From assembly GCA_036389485.1 (NCBI GenBank), contig DASVPR010000039.1:1-64000 (forward strand): a stretch of 64,000 bases of DNA, written 5' to 3'. This DNA is from CADCVT01 sp036389485 (GTDB lineage: Bacteria > Actinomycetota > Thermoleophilia > Solirubrobacterales > Solirubrobacteraceae). Below are positions 54,642-63,706 of this stretch, in pieces; the first letter of the stretch is position 1; the number at the start of each line of letters is the position of its first letter. Both the position numbers and the translations under genes were made by a program. The notes under the pieces were generated by a model. It saw only the letters and a list, made by a program, of their open reading frames with translations, did no database searches and was not told the origin of the DNA.

Positions 54642-57398
54642 TCAGCGGCGCAGGAGCACGACGCGGCTGAGCGCGACCTCGCGCCCATCGCTCGTCTGTG
54701 CGACGGCGCGGACGAGCAGCTTGACGCCGCCCTTGCCCCTGAGCGCCTTGCGCGCCTTCGCGCTGAGCTTCACGCGCGTGCGCACCACGCCGCCCTCGGG
54801 AACGGGCAGCGCGGTCTTCGCGACCGTGACCGCCTTGCGCCCGAGCTTCAGCTTCTTCGCGTCCCTGGCGGACACGGTGATCTTCACCGAGCACCAGACG
54901 GCCACCTCGGAGCGGCACGAGAGCAGCAGGCCGCGGGCGACCACCTGCTTGGTGCGCTGGATCGCCGTGCCGCCCAGCCACGCGTCGAACGGGCGCGCGG
55001 GGTCGCCGGCGGGGCCGCCGGCGGGCTGCGTCGGCTGCTCGGCCGTGCCGCCGTCGCCGCCGACCGCAGGCGGGGTCGAACCGGCGTCGCTGCCTGCTCC
55101 GGCTCCCGTGCCCGTTCCCGTGCCGGTGCCGGTGCCGCCGCCGTCGCCGCCGTCCGGCGGCGGATCCTCCCCGCCGTCGTCGTCGCCCGGCAGGACGCCG
55201 AGGATCAGCGTCTTCGTCCCGGTGCCGCCGTCGTTGTCGGTGACGCGCACGCCGACCGTGTTGTTGCCGGCGTTGGCGAAGCTCGTGGCGATGCCGGCCG
55301 TCGTGCCCGTGTCGGCCTCGTAGGCGCCGTCGCCGTCCAGGTCCCACTGGTAGCGGGTGATGGTCCCGTCGCCGTCGCTGGCGATCGCGCTGAGCAGCGT
55401 CGACTCGCCGGCCCTCGGCGCGACGGGGTTCGCGCTCAGCGCTGCGACCGGGAGGATGTTGCGGACGAGGACGTCGACGCTGCCGACGGTGGCCGCGCCG
55501 CTCGGGTCGGTGACGCGGACCTTGACGGTCCGGGTGCCGGCCGTCGCCCAGCTGGTCGTGCGCGTCGCGGCGGAGGGAGCGGCGTACGTACCGTCGTTCT
55601 CGAGGTCCCATTCGAAGGTCAGCGCGCCGGGGCCGTCGGGGTCGGACGAGCCCGAGGCGTCGAACGTGACGTCGGTGCGCAGCGACACCGGGTTGGGCGC
55701 GGCGTTGAGGACCACGGTGGGCGCCTGCGTGACGGTGAACGTCTCGGTCGCGGTCGCCGTGTCGTTCTTGTCGTCGGTCACCCGGACCTTCACCGTCTTG
55801 GTGCCCGGCGTCGTGAACGTGTGGTCCACGGTCGCGTCGAAGAGCGGGCCGGTCTCGTAGGAGCCGTTGTCGTCGAGGTCCCACTCGTACTTGTCGATCG
55901 TGCCGTCGGGATCGCTCGAGCCGGCGGCGGAGAGCGTCGTGACGCGGTCCTTGAGCGGCAGCGCGGGCGCCGCGACGTCGGCGACCGGCGGGCGGTTGCG
56001 CACGACGACGTCGAGCGTCTTCTTGTCGACCGCGCCGTTGTCGTCGGTGACCCAGACCGCGACCGTGTACGTCGCCGGCCGGTCGAAGCTCACGTCGAGG
56101 TGCGAGACGCCCTGCGTGTCGCGCTCGGGGACGTCGCTCTGGTCGACCGCCCACTGGTAGCGCACGACGCTGCCGTCGGGATCGGTCGAGCCCGCGGCGT
56201 CGAGGCGGATCGTCTCGCCGGTCAGCGGGCTGGCCGGCGTCGCGCCGAGCGCGGCGACGGGCTTCATCGTGACCGGCAGGCGCTGCTCCTCGACGTCGAC
56301 GAGCCCGTCGTCGTCGGTGACGCGCAGGCGGATCAGCGCGCTCGTCTTGACCGGGTACGTCCGCGAGACCTGCGGCGTGGCGCCGTCGTCGAACGCGCCG
56401 TCGCCGTCGAGGTCCCACGCGTACTCGACGATCGAGCCGCCCTTGTCGGTGGAGCCCGACCCGTCGAACTCGACGGTGTCGCCCGGCAGGGCCGGGTTCG
56501 GCGTCGCGGTGAACGCGCCCTTCGGGATGCCGGCGCAGTAGGCCTTCGACGCGGTCAGCCCCCACGCGCCGAGCGATCCGGAGACGCCGTCGGCGACCGT
56601 GTCGGTGATCCGCAGCGTCCACGTGCCGTTGAGGACCTTGCCCTCCAGCGCGGCGAGGCTGTCGCGCGGCGCGTAGCGGCCGGTGTAGGGCTCGAACGCG
56701 CCCGTGATCGGCAGCCCGCCGTCGGCGAAGACGGTGTCGACCAGCTGGTTGAGCGTCGTGCCGTGGAGGCTGCCCGCCTCGGCCAGGACGCTCTCCGTGC
56801 CGTCGGGCGCCACCAGCGTCAGCTCGAGGTCCGACAGGTCCGGGTGCGAGAGCGAGCCGATCCGGACCTCCATCCACTTCAGGCGATCGGCCCCGGGGAC
56901 GTTGAGCGGCACGTCGGTCGCGCCGGAGTCGCTGAGGGCGTGGGCGACGACGTCGTCGTGGTCCCGGGGCGGGCCGGCCGTGCCGGTGGGCTGGACGAAC
57001 GAGACGCTGTCCTGCCCGCCGGTCGCCGCGACGGCGACCGTGAACGACAGGTTGGCGCCGCACGAGAGGCTGGAGGCGAGCGCGGCCTCGAACGGGCGGG
57101 TGTTGACCGACTGACCGCCGGCCGGGGCGCTCGAGAACGGCGCGGTGTCGGCCTCGAGGACGACGCCGGGCGTCGGGCTGAAGAGGGTGCCCGTCGCGCT
57201 GCTCAGCGCGGTCGCGGTCGACAGCGTCTCCGTGAGCTGGATCGCGTCGCCCGGGCTGATGACGTCGTCGCCGTCGCCGCCGACCGGCACGGCCTGCGCG
57301 GAGACGTGCGTGAGGTCGAGGCCTGCCTGGGCGGCGGCGGGAAGAACGAGGGGGACGCAGCAGGCGAGGACGGCGAGCGCGCGGGCAAGGATCGGCAC
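54642..57398 (-). CDS. Large secreted PKD-repeat surface protein
   Basis: The 918-residue product has a signal peptide (ARALAVLACCVPLVLPAAAQAG), a P/Homo B proprotein-convertase domain (about 140-290, LKWMEVRIGSLSHPDLSDLELTLVAPDGT), five PKD domains (about 295-730, each with a form of DxSGSTDPDGS...YxWDLDGDG and VRVTDDxG), a Gly/Thr/Asp-rich linker with six GT repeats, and a C-terminal basic module. It lacks a peptidase domain and an LPxTG sorting signal. It is likely an extracellular adhesin or matrix protein; the pilin genes lie next to it. Confidence 0.85.
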   Translation of the reverse strand: MPILARALAVLACCVPLVLPAAAQAGLDLTHVSAQAVPVGGDGDDVISPGDAIQLTETLSTATALSSATGTLFSPTPGVVLEADTAPFSSAPAGGQSVNTRPFEAALASSLSCGANLSFTVAVAATGGQDSVSFVQPTGTAGPPRDHDDVVAHALSDSGATDVPLNVPGADRLKWMEVRIGSLSHPDLSDLELTLVAPDGTESVLAEAGSLHGTTLNQLVDTVFADGGLPITGAFEPYTGRYAPRDSLAALEGKVLNGTWTLRITDTVADGVSGSLGAWGLTASKAYCAGIPKGAFTATPNPALPGDTVEFDGSGSTDKGGSIVEYAWDLDGDGAFDDGATPQVSRTYPVKTSALIRLRVTDDDGLVDVEEQRLPVTMKPVAALGATPASPLTGETIRLDAAGSTDPDGSVVRYQWAVDQSDVPERDTQGVSHLDVSFDRPATYTVAVWVTDDNGAVDKKTLDVVVRNRPPVADVAAPALPLKDRVTTLSAAGSSDPDGTIDKYEWDLDDNGSYETGPLFDATVDHTFTTPGTKTVKVRVTDDKNDTATATETFTVTQAPTVVLNAAPNPVSLRTDVTFDASGSSDPDGPGALTFEWDLENDGTYAAPSAATRTTSWATAGTRTVKVRVTDPSGAATVGSVDVLVRNILPVAALSANPVAPRAGESTLLSAIASDGDGTITRYQWDLDGDGAYEADTGTTAGIATSFANAGNNTVGVRVTDNDGGTGTKTLILGVLPGDDDGGEDPPPDGGDGGGTGTGTGTGTGAGAGSDAGSTPPAVGGDGGTAEQPTQPAGGPAGDPARPFDAWLGGTAIQRTKQVVARGLLLSCRSEVAVWCSVKITVSARDAKKLKLGRKAVTVAKTALPVPEGGVVRTRVKLSAKARKALRGKGGVKLLVRAVAQTSDGREVALSRVVLLRR

Positions 57399-57482
57399 CT
57401 TCTGCGGATCGGCCGCCGGAGGCCGCGATTGATGGCCCGGGGGCCGCGCTCGACGAAGGTTTCAGGCTAGGCTCGCGCCGCG

Positions 57483-57659
57483 GTGAGCGCCGACGAGCCC
57501 GAAGACATTCCCTGCCCGCCCTGCCGGGCGACCGGCAAGGTGATCTCGAACCTCGGCGGCTCACGGCAGGAGGTCGAGTGCCCCTGGTGCGGCGGGACGG
57601 GCCGCCTGAGGCCAGGCGGCGACGCGCAGGCGCGCTGGCGCGAGGGGCCCGCGGCGTGA
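57483..57659 (+). CDS. Small DnaJ-type zinc-finger protein
   Basis: The 58-residue protein starts at GTG and contains CPPCRATGKVISNLGG and CPWCGGTGRLRPGG, two CxxCxGxG-like units as in the central DnaJ zinc finger, enough to bind one zinc. It overlaps the epimerase gene by GTGA. The role is unknown; such mini-proteins are conserved next to metabolic genes in actinobacteria. Confidence 0.72.
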   Translation: MSADEPEDIPCPPCRATGKVISNLGGSRQEVECPWCGGTGRLRPGGDAQARWREGPAA

Positions 57660-58594
57660 GGGTCTTCGTCGCCGGGGCGACCGGGGCGATCGGGCGCCCG
57701 CTCGTGCCGCGCCTGCTCGCGGCGGGCCACGAGGTGACGGCGATGACCCGGTACGAGGCGCGCGCGGAGGCCGCGCGCGCGGCGGGCGCCGACGCCGTCG
57801 TCTGCGACGTCTTCGAGGCCGACGCGGTCGTGCGCGTGGTTGCCGGCGCGCGCCCCGACGTGGTCGTCAACCAGCTCACCGACATCCCCTCCAAGCTCGA
57901 CCCTCGCAAGTACGAGGAGCAGATGGGCGGCCTCAACCGGATCCGGTCCCAGGGCTACCGGAACCTCGTCAGAGCTGCGCGGGAGGCCGGCGCGCGGAAG
58001 CTCGTCGCGCAGTCGATCTCGTTCATCTACGCGCCCGCCTCCGACCCCGCCGCGGCCCCTCCCGCCACCGAGGACGATCCCCTGTGGGAGGACGCGCCGG
58101 AGCCGTTCGCGACGACGCTGCGCGCGACGATCGAAGGCGAGCGCGCGGTGCTCGACTCCGGCCTCGAGCCGCTGCTGCTGCGCTACGGCTGGTTCTACGG
58201 GCCCGGCACGCAGTACGCGGCGGACGGCGCGACGACGGAGATGATCCGCCGGCGGCGCTATCCGATCGTCGGCGACGGCGCGGGCGTGTCGTCGTTCATC
58301 CACGTCGACGACGCGGCCGACGCCACGGTCGCCGCCGTCTCCTCCTCGGCGACGGGGATCCTCAACGTCGTCGACGACGACCCCGCGCCGCTGCGCGAGT
58401 GGCTTCCCGCGGTCGCCGAGACGATCGGGGCGAAGCGGCCGCTGCGCGTCCCGGCGTTCGCCGCCCGGGTGGCCGCGGGCACGTTCGCGGTCGCGTTCTC
58501 CACGCGGCAGCGCGGGGCCTCGAACGCGCGCGCGAAGCAGGCGCTCGGCTGGGCGCCGGCGCATCCGACCTGGCGCGGCACACTGGGGACGTGA
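57656..58594 (+). CDS. NAD-dependent epimerase/dehydratase-like SDR
   Basis: The 312-residue extended short-chain dehydrogenase begins MRVFVAGATGAIGRPLVPRLLAAGHEVTAMTR, with the GxxGxxG NAD(P)-binding motif. The region where active SDRs have YxxxK is unusual here (SISFIYAP... ATTLRATIEGERAVLD), so it may belong to an atypical or non-catalytic subgroup. It is in a run of overlapping plus-strand genes with gluQ. The substrate is unknown. Confidence 0.83.
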   Translation: MRVFVAGATGAIGRPLVPRLLAAGHEVTAMTRYEARAEAARAAGADAVVCDVFEADAVVRVVAGARPDVVVNQLTDIPSKLDPRKYEEQMGGLNRIRSQGYRNLVRAAREAGARKLVAQSISFIYAPASDPAAAPPATEDDPLWEDAPEPFATTLRATIEGERAVLDSGLEPLLLRYGWFYGPGTQYAADGATTEMIRRRRYPIVGDGAGVSSFIHVDDAADATVAAVSSSATGILNVVDDDPAPLREWLPAVAETIGAKRPLRVPAFAARVAAGTFAVAFSTRQRGASNARAKQALGWAPAHPTWRGTLGT

Positions 58595-59481
58595 ACGGGC
58601 GCTACGCCCCCTCCCCCACCGGCGACCTTCACCTCGGCAACCTCCGCACCGCCCTGCTGGCCTGGCTCTTCGCCAGGTCCGCCGGCTCGCGCTTCTTCAT
58701 GCGCGTCGAGGACCTGGACACCGGGCGCGTCCGCCCCGGGCTCGCCGAGCGCCAGCTCGCGGATCTCGCCGCCATCGGGCTGGACTGGGACCCGCCGGTG
58801 CTCACGCAGTCCGAGCGGCTCGACGTCTACGCGGGAGCGCTCGCGCGCCTCGACGCCGAGGGCGCGCTCTACCCCTGCTACTGCACGCGGCGCGAGATCC
58901 GCGAGGCGGCGTCCGCCCCGCACGGGCCGCTGCCGGAGGGCGCGTACCCGGGGACGTGCCGCGAGCTGACCGCCGCCCAGCGCGCCGCGCGCGAGCGCGC
59001 GGGACGGCCGCCCGCGCTGCGGCTGCGCGCCGGGGGCGAGCGGGTCGGGTACGCCGACCGGCTCCTCGGGCCGGTGGAGGCGGTCGTCGACGACGTCGTG
59101 GTGCGGCGCAACGACGGCGCGCCCGCGTACAACCTGGCGTCGGTCGTCGACGACGCGGCGCAGGGCGTCGAGGAGGTCGTGCGCGGCGCCGACCTGGCCG
59201 AGACCACGCCGCGGCAGATCCTGCTCGCGCGCCGGCTCGGCCTGCCCGTCCCGGCCTACGCGCACGTGCCGCTCGTCCTCGGGCCCGACGGCGCGCGGCT
59301 GGCCAAGCGCCACGGCGCGGTCACGCTCGCCGACCGCCGCGAGCCGCCGGAGCGCGTCCGCGGCCGGCTCGCCGAGAGTGTGGGACTGGCGGAGCCGGGA
59401 GAGACTCCGGACATGGCGACGCTCCTGACGCGGTTCGACCCGGCGACGCTGCCGCGCGAGGCGACGAGGCTCGCGGCATGA
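58591..59481 (+). CDS. gluQ: Glutamyl-Q tRNA(Asp) synthetase
   Basis: This enzyme, a shortened glutamyl-tRNA synthetase paralogue, attaches glutamate to queuosine of tRNA(Asp). The 296-residue protein has the HIGH-like GRYAPSPTGDLHLGNLRTALLAWL, a zinc site (YPCYCTRREIREA... GTCRE) and the KMSKS-like GARLAKRHGAVTL. There is no C-terminal anticodon-binding domain, as expected. The GTG start overlaps the previous stop by four bases. Confidence 0.92.
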   Translation: MNGRYAPSPTGDLHLGNLRTALLAWLFARSAGSRFFMRVEDLDTGRVRPGLAERQLADLAAIGLDWDPPVLTQSERLDVYAGALARLDAEGALYPCYCTRREIREAASAPHGPLPEGAYPGTCRELTAAQRAARERAGRPPALRLRAGGERVGYADRLLGPVEAVVDDVVVRRNDGAPAYNLASVVDDAAQGVEEVVRGADLAETTPRQILLARRLGLPVPAYAHVPLVLGPDGARLAKRHGAVTLADRREPPERVRGRLAESVGLAEPGETPDMATLLTRFDPATLPREATRLAA

Positions 59482-59753
59482 CCTTCGTCCGCTGGGGCCT
59501 CCCCGCGCTGATCTGCCTGGGCGGCATCGTCGCGATCGCGATCAACCCGGACCGCAACGGGCTGGAGGGCGGGCTGCTGATCGTCAGCGCCGGCCTCTCG
59601 ACGCTCCTTCTCAACTGGCTCTACCGGGTCGGGGTGGCGGGCGAGCGCGAGCGCGACGAGGAGGACGACGCGCGCGAGTTCTTCGATCGGCACGGCGTCT
59701 GGCCCGACGAGGTCACGCCGGAACGGAGGCGAGAGTTGGAGCGACGCAGTTAG
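59478..59753 (+). CDS. Small two-helix membrane protein
   Basis: The 91-residue protein has two hydrophobic segments (GLPALICLGGIVAIAI, GGLLIVSAGLSTLLLNWLYRVG) and a charged C-terminal tail (REFFDRHGVWPDEVTPERRRELERRS). It overlaps gluQ by ATGA and precedes rnd by nine bases. It is an uncharacterised protein that follows gluQ in this arrangement. Confidence 0.75.
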   Translation: MTFVRWGLPALICLGGIVAIAINPDRNGLEGGLLIVSAGLSTLLLNWLYRVGVAGERERDEEDDAREFFDRHGVWPDEVTPERRRELERRS

Positions 59754-59762
59754 ATTCCGCCG

Positions 59763-60920
59763 GTGGACCTCGTCACCCTCGCCGAGCGCGCACGGACGAC
59801 AGGCAGGCTCGGCATCGACACCGAGTTCATGGGCGAGGGCCGCTACCGGTCGCTCCTCTGCGTCGTGCAGGTCGCGGCCAAGCGCGACGACGGCGAGTCG
59901 GACGTCCTCGTCCTCGACGCGCTCGACGACGCGCTCGACCCGTCGCCGATCGCCGAGCTGCTCGGCGATCCGTCCGTCGAGGTGATCATGCACGCCGGGC
60001 GCCAGGACGTCGCCCTGCTGCGCCGGACGTGGGACACGCCGGTGACGAACATCTTCGACACGCAGGTCGCCGCGGGCTTCACCGGGCGCGGCGCGCAGAT
60101 GGGCTACGAGGCGCTGCTGGGCGACGTGCTCGGCGTGCGGCTGCGCAAGAGCGCCAGCTTCACGCGGTGGGACGTGCGGCCGCTGACCGACGAGCAGATC
60201 CGCTACGCGCGCGAGGACGTCCTGCACCTCGTCCAGCTCGCCGAGGCGCTGCAGCGCGAGCTGGAGGGCCGCGGCCGGCTGGAGTGGGCGCGCGAGGAGT
60301 GCCGCATGCTCGAGGCGATCAGCGACACGCGCGACCTCGACACGGTCTTCGCCAAGCTGCCGCGCATCGGCGGCCTGGACCCGCCGGTGCGGGCCGTCGC
60401 GAGAGAGCTGGTCGAGTGGCGCGAGGCGACCGCCCGCGACAGCGACCGGCCGGTGTCGTCGGTGCTGCCCGACGCGCCCCTCGTCGAGATCGCGCGCCGC
60501 CGCCCGAGGGACATCGGCCGCCTCCAGCAGATCCGCGGGCTCAACGAGCAGACCGTGCGCCGCCGCGGGCGCGACATCCTGGCCGCGGTCGAGCGCGGGC
60601 GCGACCGCGAGCCGATCCCCCGCGACGGCGACAAGCCGATCCCGCCCGACCCCCGCGACGGGCCGGCGATCGCGCTGTGCGAGTCGCTGACCCGCGCGCG
60701 CACCTACGAGGCGGGCCTCGCGTACGAGCTCGTGGCCGCGCGCGCGGACCTCGAGCGGATCGTGAAGTCGGTGCGCGTCGGCGCCCCGGAGCCTGACGTG
60801 CGGACGCTGCGCGGCTGGCGCCGCGAGCTGGTCGGCGAGGAGCTGCTGGATCTGCTGCGCGGGCGGGTCGGCGTCCGCATCGGCGACGACGGCCGCCTGA
60901 TGGTCGACGGCGACGGGTAG
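59763..60920 (+). CDS. rnd: Ribonuclease D
   Basis: A 3'-5' exoribonuclease that trims tRNA and other structured RNA. The 385-residue protein starts at GTG. Its DEDDy exonuclease domain has LGIDTEFMGEGRY (Asp, Glu), HAGRQDVALLRR (Asp) and IRYAREDVLHLVQL (Tyr, Asp), followed by two HRDC-like helical domains (ARELVEWREATARDSDRPVSSVLPD and a second near 295-375). The length is normal. Confidence 0.94.
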   Translation: MDLVTLAERARTTGRLGIDTEFMGEGRYRSLLCVVQVAAKRDDGESDVLVLDALDDALDPSPIAELLGDPSVEVIMHAGRQDVALLRRTWDTPVTNIFDTQVAAGFTGRGAQMGYEALLGDVLGVRLRKSASFTRWDVRPLTDEQIRYAREDVLHLVQLAEALQRELEGRGRLEWAREECRMLEAISDTRDLDTVFAKLPRIGGLDPPVRAVARELVEWREATARDSDRPVSSVLPDAPLVEIARRRPRDIGRLQQIRGLNEQTVRRRGRDILAAVERGRDREPIPRDGDKPIPPDPRDGPAIALCESLTRARTYEAGLAYELVAARADLERIVKSVRVGAPEPDVRTLRGWRRELVGEELLDLLRGRVGVRIGDDGRLMVDGDG

Positions 60921-60929
60921 TCTCGTCAC

Positions 60930-63395
60930 GTGACGGGACACGACCCGGCCCACCCGTCGATGGACGGGCTGCTGACGGAGGCCGGGCGCCTCCTCGCGTC
61001 CTCGCTCGACCTCGACGACACGCTGCGCAACATCGCGCGCCTCGCGGTGCCCGAGCTGGCGGACTGGGCCGCGGTCGACGTCCTGCAGGCCGACGGGTCC
61101 CTGCGCCAGCTGTCCTCCGGGCACCCGGACCCGGCCGCCGACGCGCTGCTGCTCGAGCTGCGCGAGCGCCACCGGCGGCACGGGGCCGCGCCCGGCGTGC
61201 GGCACGTGATCGTCCAGCGCCGCCCCGAGGTGTTCGCTCCGGCGCCCGCGAAGTCGCTGCCGTTCGCCTCGACCGCCGAGGCGCGGCTGTGGGAGCAGCT
61301 GGGCCCGGTCTCGTTCCTCGTCGTGCCGATGGAGGCCGGCGGCCACGCGCTCGGAGCGCTGACGCTCCTGTCCACGAGCGAGGAGCGCGTGTACAGCGAG
61401 GCCGACTTCCCGGTCGCGCTCGAGCTGGCCGACCGCTGCGCGCAGGCGCTGCGCAACGCACAGGCGTACGCGGCGGCCGAGTCGTCCCGGGCGCTGCTCG
61501 ACGTGCTGATCGACACCGCGCCGGTCGGGATGGCGTTCGTCGACACCGACCTGCGGTACGTCCTGATCAACCGCCAGCTCGCGGCGCTGAACCGCAAGCC
61601 GGTCGCCGAGCACCTCGGCCGCACGATGGACGACGTGCTCGGTGCGGAGGGCGACGAGCGCGTGCGGCTCGCGCGCCGCGCGCTGCGGACCGGCGTCGCC
61701 GTGCGCGACCGCGAGATCCTCGGCGACGACGGGCGCGCCTTCCTCGCGTCGTACGCGCCGGTCGCGGGCGAGCGCGGCACGCTCGGCGTCGTCTTCGCGA
61801 TCGTCGAGACCACCGAGCGCCACCGCGCCGCGGCGGCGATCGCGCGCAGCGAGGCGCGCTTCCGGGCGCTCGCGGAGTCCGGCGTCATCGGCGTCGTCCA
61901 CGGGCGCGGCGAGGCCGTCGTCGACGCCAACGAGGCCTTCCTCCGCATGCTCGGCGCCACGCACGACGACGTGCTCGCCGGCCGCTTCACGCTGCCGGAG
62001 GTGACGCCCGACCGTCCCACGATCGCGCCGTTCGAGACGGAGTACCGGCGCCGCGACGGGACGGCCGTGCCGGTGCTGATCGGCGCGACGCTGCTGCCCG
62101 ACGCCGCCGACGAGTGGATCTGCTTCGTCGTCGACCTGACCGAGCGCCACGCGGCCGACCGCGAGCGCGAGCGGCTGCTCGAGCGCACCGCCCGGCTGCA
62201 GGAGGTCACCGAGCGGCTCGCGGCGGCGCTGACCAAGGACGAGGTCGCGGAGGTCATCGTCAAGGCGGGGATGGCCGCGACCGGCGCGAGCTGCGGCGTG
62301 CTGGGCCTGCGCACCGAGGAGCGCGTGCTGCGCATCGAGCACCGCTTCGGCATGGCCGAAGGCGCCCCCTCCGAGCTGCCGCTCGACCTCGCCGCGCCGA
62401 TGCCCACCGCGGCGCGCACCGCCGCGCCGGTGCTGATCGAGTCGCGCGCGGACTGGCTGTGGCGCTTCCCCGACTTCCCCCCGCGCGGCGACTTCGAGGC
62501 GTTCGCGGCGGTGCCGCTGCTGCTCGAGGGCGGCGTCCCCGGCTGCATGGGCCTCGGCTTCCCGGAGCGCGGGCGGTTCGACACCGCCGACGTCGACCTG
62601 CTCGTCGCGATCGCGCGCCAAGGCGCGCAGGCGATCGAGCGCGCCCGCCTGTACGAGGAGCGCGCCTACGTCGCGCGCACGCTCCAGGCCGGCCTGCTGC
62701 CGCGGGCGCTGCCCGACATCCCGGGGATCGAGGTGGCCGTCCGCTACCGGCCCGTCGGCGACGGCAGCGAGGTCGGCGGCGACTTCTACGACCTCTTCGA
62801 GACTGAGGCCGGGACGTGGATGCTGGCCATCGGCGACGTCTGCGGGAAGGGCACGGAGGCCGCCGTCCTGACCGGCGTCGTGCGGAGCACGATCCGCGCG
62901 CTGGCGCTCACCGCGCGGGAGGCCGGCGCCGTCGAGGTCCTGTCCGGCGTCAACGCGGCGCTGCTGCGCGAGGCCGCCCCGAACTCCCTGGCCACCGCCG
63001 CCTGCGGCGTGCTGCGCCGGGAGGGCGACGGCTGCGCGGTGACGCTCAGCACGGCCGGCCACCCGCCGCCGCTCGTGCTTCGCGCCGCGGGCGAGGTCGA
63101 GGTCGTCGACGCGCCGGGCCGCATGCTCGGCGTCGCGCCCGCGCCCGACCTCGCGAGCACGACCGTCCGCCTGGCGCCCGGCGACCTGCTGCTGCTCTAC
63201 ACCGACGGCGTGCTCGACGCGCGCACACGCCGCGACACGTTCGGCGAGGAGCGCCTGCGCGCGACGCTCGCCCGGTGCGCAGGCGAGCCGCCCGCGAGCG
63301 TCGTGCGCGACATCGACGCCGCCGTCCGCGCCTTCGCCCCCGGCCGCGCCCGCGACGACAAGGCGCTCATGGCGCTGCGGGTGCCGCCCGTCTAG
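60930..63395 (+). CDS. Multi-sensor PP2C/SpoIIE-type serine phosphatase
   Basis: The 821-residue cytosolic protein has a GAF domain (about 10-185), two PAS domains (about 185-300 and 305-415), a second GAF (about 420-575) and a C-terminal SpoIIE/RsbU phosphatase domain with VGGDFYDLF (near 616), LAIGDVCGKGTEAAVLTG and LLLLYTDGVLDARTR carrying the metal Asp residues. RsbU-like enzymes dephosphorylate STAS anti-sigma antagonists; such a gene (63707) follows 0.3 kb on. The signals sensed are unknown. The start is GTG. Confidence 0.92.
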   Translation: MTGHDPAHPSMDGLLTEAGRLLASSLDLDDTLRNIARLAVPELADWAAVDVLQADGSLRQLSSGHPDPAADALLLELRERHRRHGAAPGVRHVIVQRRPEVFAPAPAKSLPFASTAEARLWEQLGPVSFLVVPMEAGGHALGALTLLSTSEERVYSEADFPVALELADRCAQALRNAQAYAAAESSRALLDVLIDTAPVGMAFVDTDLRYVLINRQLAALNRKPVAEHLGRTMDDVLGAEGDERVRLARRALRTGVAVRDREILGDDGRAFLASYAPVAGERGTLGVVFAIVETTERHRAAAAIARSEARFRALAESGVIGVVHGRGEAVVDANEAFLRMLGATHDDVLAGRFTLPEVTPDRPTIAPFETEYRRRDGTAVPVLIGATLLPDAADEWICFVVDLTERHAADRERERLLERTARLQEVTERLAAALTKDEVAEVIVKAGMAATGASCGVLGLRTEERVLRIEHRFGMAEGAPSELPLDLAAPMPTAARTAAPVLIESRADWLWRFPDFPPRGDFEAFAAVPLLLEGGVPGCMGLGFPERGRFDTADVDLLVAIARQGAQAIERARLYEERAYVARTLQAGLLPRALPDIPGIEVAVRYRPVGDGSEVGGDFYDLFETEAGTWMLAIGDVCGKGTEAAVLTGVVRSTIRALALTAREAGAVEVLSGVNAALLREAAPNSLATAACGVLRREGDGCAVTLSTAGHPPPLVLRAAGEVEVVDAPGRMLGVAPAPDLASTTVRLAPGDLLLLYTDGVLDARTRRDTFGEERLRATLARCAGEPPASVVRDIDAAVRAFAPGRARDDKALMALRVPPV

Positions 63396-63398
63396 TCC

Positions 63399-63611
63399 CT
63401 ACGCCGCGCGCATCTCGGGCGCGGCCGCGCCGCGCGCGCCGCGCCTCTCTCCGTGGAGCCGCCCGCCGCAGCGGCGGCACCTGCACGCCGCCGCGTAGTG
63501 CTGCGCGAGCGCGTCGAACCACGTCGTGCCGCAGGCCTCGCAGCGCAGGGCGCCGGCGCGCAGAGGCCTGCTGCTCGGCGCTCTGCGATCGCTGTGAAGC
63601 TCCAGTTCCAT
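63399..63611 (-). CDS. Small zinc-ribbon protein
   Basis: The 70-residue protein has LRCEACGTTWFDALAQHYAAACRCRRCGGRL, four Cys in two CxxC pairs, with basic flanks. The frame is open 32 codons further upstream, but the ATG at 63611 is preceded by GGGGAGGA. It is convergent with the phosphatase gene and divergent from the STAS gene. The function is unknown. Confidence 0.68.
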   Translation of the reverse strand: MELELHSDRRAPSSRPLRAGALRCEACGTTWFDALAQHYAAACRCRRCGGRLHGERRGARGAAAPEMRAA

Positions 63612-63706
63612 GCGTCCTCCCCTGCCTCGCCCGGTGGGGGAATGAAGCACAATCAGCACAATCTCGTCAACCCCCGCGCCGGCTTCGTGGTAAGAACGAG
63701 CACACA

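Noticed and set aside
54900..55200. The GT-rich tract as a CRISPR or tandem DNA repeat of interest
   Set aside because: It is the short Gly-Thr linker of the PKD protein and stays in frame; no spacer structure.
59256..63062. A 1268-codon minus-strand frame opposite rnd and the phosphatase gene
   Set aside because: Low-complexity Arg/Ala/Gly/Val sequence antisense to two well-supported genes; typical of open frames in very GC-rich DNA.
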